This document shows positions 46,504 to 49,902 of a stretch of 49,902 nucleotides of DNA, piece by piece (position 1 is the first letter of the stretch; each line of letters starts with the position of its first letter). The notes beneath the pieces were generated by a model. The model did not search any database, was not told where the DNA came from, and saw nothing but the letters and a program-made list of their open reading frames with translations. The stretch spans positions 3,018-52,919 of the forward strand of contig JADHZB010001678.1 in NCBI GenBank assembly GCA_015657535.1. Reading direction: 5' to 3'. The translations under genes and the position numbers were made by a program. The stretch comes from Nephromyces sp. MM_2019 (Eukaryota; Apicomplexa; Aconoidasida; Nephromycida).

Positions 46504-47112
46504 CTGGAAGATTTCCAATTTGTTTGAAGACAATTGGGAAACACACACGAGGAAGTCTAAAAGAAGGGATAACACCAGTATAAATGAAGACAATTGGGAA
46601 ACACATAAAGCCTGAAAGAAGGCTGCCATGAAGATAAACGAGTGAAAATAACGGAGAATTTGTAGAGAGTGAGAGGGGATTTTAAAGATTCTGCAGTATG
46701 TTCAGAGCGATTATAGAGAAAGTCTCACTTAATGGGGTCAACCGTGAGAAAAGTAGATTGTTTATGAAGAGGTGGGACGGGTGGGTGGGAAAGATAGAGG
46801 GTGTGTATATGGGAGAGAAAGAGGGAAAGAGAGGAAGAGTGAGAGGAGAGAGCTCATTCTGCGTGTGTTACTTAACTTTTCGATGGGGCGGGTGAAGGTA
46901 TATGTGCACGAGTCCCGAGGCTAAATATGTTCAAAGCCTGCGAGTAAGCAGGCGGAGATTATAGTGATCAGCTGCAAGCCAGAATGTGTGAGATTATATG
47001 GTAATCTAAGGGGCGGGCGGAAAGTGTGTGTCATATATATGCTAGTTTGTTAGAGGCGGGAATATTTCAGCAAAATGTGTGTTATATATATGCTAGTCTC
47101 TTTTAACCCTTA
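46504..47112. other. No gene seen; 21-bp direct repeat
   Basis: TGAAGACAATTGGGAAACAC occurs twice, near 46526 and 46585. A plus-strand ORF at 46698-46895 is G-rich and unsupported. AAAGTGTGTGTCATATATATGCTAGT and AAATGTGTGTTATATATATGCTAGT are repeated about 55 bp apart near 47020-47095. Confidence 0.4.
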
Positions 47113-49646
47113 CTATTGCAGAATTTGCTCTGCTTTGGCCTGTAGATACCGCTTCATTACCTCACTCAGAGTATAATACTCTTTCTGTGTTGACTACGGG
47201 AAACGCTAAAGCTTCTCAGCACATTTCCATTACAAGGATAGTCTCCATTAGATCACCAATTACAAGAATCAAAGCTATGCGATAACGTGTTTTTTCCAGC
47301 CGAAACCGGAGACGATATATTGAGGCAACAGCAGAGCCCTCAAAGGGGCTTTTTTGGCTGCAAATATGTATTTCAGCAGCTTCTTGAAGGAGTTTCATGC
47401 ATCTTTAGAGGCTCAGCTGAGTATTTTCAATTCTAATAGGTAGAACAGCAGCTTTTGAGTGCTAAAACGAGCCTTTTACTGTTAGAGGTGGTAGTATGCA
47501 TTTGCAGTATACGAAAAAGCTGCTTATATACAGCACATGCCGCTGATCACCAGGTTATTCATTAAGCAGTCTCGACAATGGAGTTACTTTTTTTGGCAAT
47601 TTCGAAACAGCTTAAAAGAGCTTAAATAATAAATCACGAAACCCTAAACCCTAGATGACGAAATCTTAAACTGTAAACGCTATAACTTCCTTTAAACTTT
47701 ACTCAAACGGCACAGCAAAGACTAAAATCAATAAAAGTGAAATTTCTAAAGTCTATTCGAACTGCAAAACGTTTGAAGCATTTCCACCATAGCGACTTCT
47801 CTGAGATATTTTCACTTTTATTGGCATCTAGGCGATTTAACATAGCAAAAACACCAGATGGATGTCGAAAAACGCTAACGACTTCTTTTAATCCTTAAAG
47901 GTGAAGAATTAGCTGGTGTAGAACAAAGTGTTGACAAATCCTATTTATTAACTCGCTAGCTTCCTGATTTCCAAAACTAAAAGAGGGGTAAAATTAAAAA
48001 TTTATAAAAAAAAAGTATTCACTATAGCCATGTGTGTGCGGGTTATCCCCAACAGGTTTGATACTCTGTGTGTCCTGAATGTCCTGCATGTGTGCGTCTT
48101 TTCCCAACAGATTTACTACTCTCTTCATCCTGAATGTCCTAAGTGTTTGTGTGTGTGTTTCTCTTTCCAGCATATTTACTGCTGTCTAGCAAACGAAATT
48201 TCACGAAAAAACGCAAAGTTCAAATGGAAGTTTCCAGAATAGCGGCGATGCCTGCTCAGATAAACTTAAAGCCTTCAACTGCAGCATATGGGTTCTTCCA
48301 GAAGTGAAAGTATGGACTTCTACAGAAACGGATTCAAAAGCTTAATGAGATCCTCTAATCAATGGCTTCTCGCTGGTGCCGTAATGAGATAAAACTTCCA
48401 GAAAACTATCATAGAAACAGACTTTATCATACCATCGATATTCGAAGGAATTGAATAGCATTTTTACGATAATCGAGGATGATTAGCAATGAGCGTAGGA
48501 AGACTGCATATATGACAGGGATAATAAGACTCGTAAAATAATTAGAAGCAGCAACTAGAGGGAAGTCGCTACTTTACTTGATAACCTCAAAAACTTGAGA
48601 ATGTCGATAACTAGAGGTTGAAATAGAGTTTTTAGGAATATAAGGCAAACACACGATTAGCATGATGAAGAAGAGGCATGGCTTCTTGCCAAACAGCAAA
48701 CGCTTAGAGGTTTTACCGAGCTTTTTATAATAAATTAATTTCTTCATATAAACAAAGATAAAGAGCAAGATTGACAAAGTCTCTAGTGCTGTTTCCTCTA
48801 GGCATTATCACCTGCCTTTGATTAGTTAAGAGTCTTGAACTTATCACCTTTTTTTGAAGAAAGCAGGTAATATCATCCGCTTTTGGTGAAGAGACTAGGC
48901 ATAACCACCTGCTTCTCTTGCACTAACCAGTCTAAAAATGATGCTCTATAACCACAAAAATTTTGCAAACAAGAAAACTCGATGAGCTTCGTCAGGAATC
49001 CTCAACTTAATCGGAATTTTCACAGGAAATAAGCGAAATTTAAAACCTTTAAAATCGCCTATTCTATGACTCCAAACGAGAGCTAAACACTACATAAAAT
49101 GCAAGGAATTCATCATACGATGGCAAACTGAATTCAAAGAAACCTGAAAAACTCCTGAGATATCAAAAGAATACTAGATTTGCTGGTGTGTGTGCAAGAT
49201 GTTTCCACTCTCAACTAACCATAAAAATTCCCCTCAAATAGCTCAGCAAGAAAATCTGCTTTGAGCATATCTTGGTTAACTTCAAGAACTAAGATGCATT
49301 TCTTGCTTCTTCTACTTTCCGATAAAAACATCCAAAACTTCAAACAAAAAATCATGTATACTTCACTACGCAACTTATACATAAGGATTCTTGAAGACTC
49401 TTCTTCCAGCAACCCACGTCTCCTTAACGCGAGCTCGAAGGAGTGACGAAAATGTGTCACTCGATGGGTCAATATCCAACACTGAAAATGATTTTTGAGC
49501 AGAAAAATAAACGTTTTAACGCAAAATTACACGATTGCTACAATTGTATAAATACACACACACATACCCTTCACACGAAAAACCAGAAAAACTTACTCCA
49601 CCAGGCAAAGAAACAGTGTTAAGACCAAATTTAGTAGGAAGAAGCT
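47113..49646 (-). CDS. Unidentified minus-strand gene, at least 6 exons
   Basis: A chain of phase-compatible exons: 49597-49646 (LLPTKFGLNTVSLPGG), 49362-49481 (HSFELALRRRGLLEEESSRI), 49220-49301 (KADFLAELFEGNFYG), 48578-48610 (VIDILKFLRLS), then 47234 to about 47398 (SPFEGSAVASIYRLRFRLEK) and a terminal exon 47113-47184 (KEYYTLSEVMKRYLQAKAEQ, stop TAG). The first donor is a perfect GTAAGT and the terminal acceptor is CAACACAG. Exons between 47.4 and 48.6 kb were not resolved and the 5' end may lie off the window. The encoded text is helical and charged, like a soluble helical-repeat protein, but I cannot name it. Confidence 0.45.
47636..47662. repeat. Short telomere-like AAACCCTAAACCCTA
   Basis: GAAACCCTAAACCCTAGATGACGAAATC occurs here in part and matches the GAAACCCTAAA...GATGATGAAA arrangement at 43.7 kb, including the GATGA spacer. 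Confidence 0.6.
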
Positions 49647-49824
49647 CTAAACATCAAACAGCGGATGAAGTAACGAAAAAAATCACGAAAAACTCCAAAT
49701 TCAAAACTCGATCAACTGAAGAAAACCAATGAAAAAACAGTTTTGAGATGGCTAAACTGAGAAGAAGTGGAAAGCACAAGAAAAAGATAAGCATGAAGAA
49801 TATCGCAAGAGTATGAAAGACAGT

Positions 49825-49902
49825 TTAGGTAGAACACACACACAAAAAGAAACACACAAAAAGAAACACACACAAAAAGAAACACACAAAAAGAAACACA
49901 CA
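49825..49902. repeat. AAAAAGAAACACACA tandem repeat at right edge
   Basis: Five or so alternating 14-16-bp units (CACACAAAAAGAAA with or without an extra CA) running off the window. Confidence 0.8.

Overview
This is a nuclear genome segment from an intron-rich unicellular eukaryote. The firm genes are eukaryotic nuclear genes (a USP36/42-type ubiquitin protease and the spliceosomal factor CDC5L) cut into many short exons with GT-AG introns. I favour an alveolate, possibly an apicomplexan: there are short TTTAGGG-type (AAACCCT) telomere-like stretches, one predicted protein has a signal-peptide-plus-transit-like leader, and the region is rich in low-complexity sequence. None of these is diagnostic, and I do not name a species. 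There are no rRNA or tRNA genes, CRISPR arrays or bacterial operons that I can support.

Layout. 1-3.94 kb: a minus-strand ubiquitin-specific protease, C-terminus off the left edge; six exons were reconstructed and all junction phases agree. 3.94-6.6 kb: purine tracts, a (GAGGAA)n array, and TG- and CA-rich sequence, no convincing gene. 6.0-18.1 kb: a block with a different look, almost free of the CA/TG microsatellites found everywhere else. It holds small unrecognised genes: a short repeat ORF, a three-exon minus-strand gene, a four-exon gene for a potentially N-myristoylated protein, membrane-type ORFs, a minus-strand protein with a possible organelle-targeting leader, and a small plus-strand two-exon gene at its right end. 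19.4-31.1 kb: CDC5L, minus strand, 17 exons whose lengths sum to 787 in-frame codons (806 aa if the last exon is read to its first stop). 31.2-34.9 kb: isolated exon-like pieces, mainly minus strand. 35.1-44.6 kb: one very large minus-strand gene of about 2,604 aa, Q/S/H-rich at the N-terminus and K/S-rich at the C-terminus, including 18- and 22-bp micro-exons. 46-49.7 kb: exon chains of two further unidentified minus-strand genes.

How they fit together. Almost all recognisable genes are on the minus strand, so the right half looks like a head-to-tail series; the small plus-strand gene at 17.9-18.4 kb converges on CDC5L. CDC5L is a core subunit of the Prp19 (NineTeen) complex that activates the spliceosome; the USP removes ubiquitin from nuclear or nucleolar substrates in known relatives. 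No pathway-level cluster is evident. All exon joins were made by eye from splice consensus, reading phase and, where available, family similarity; they need transcript support.
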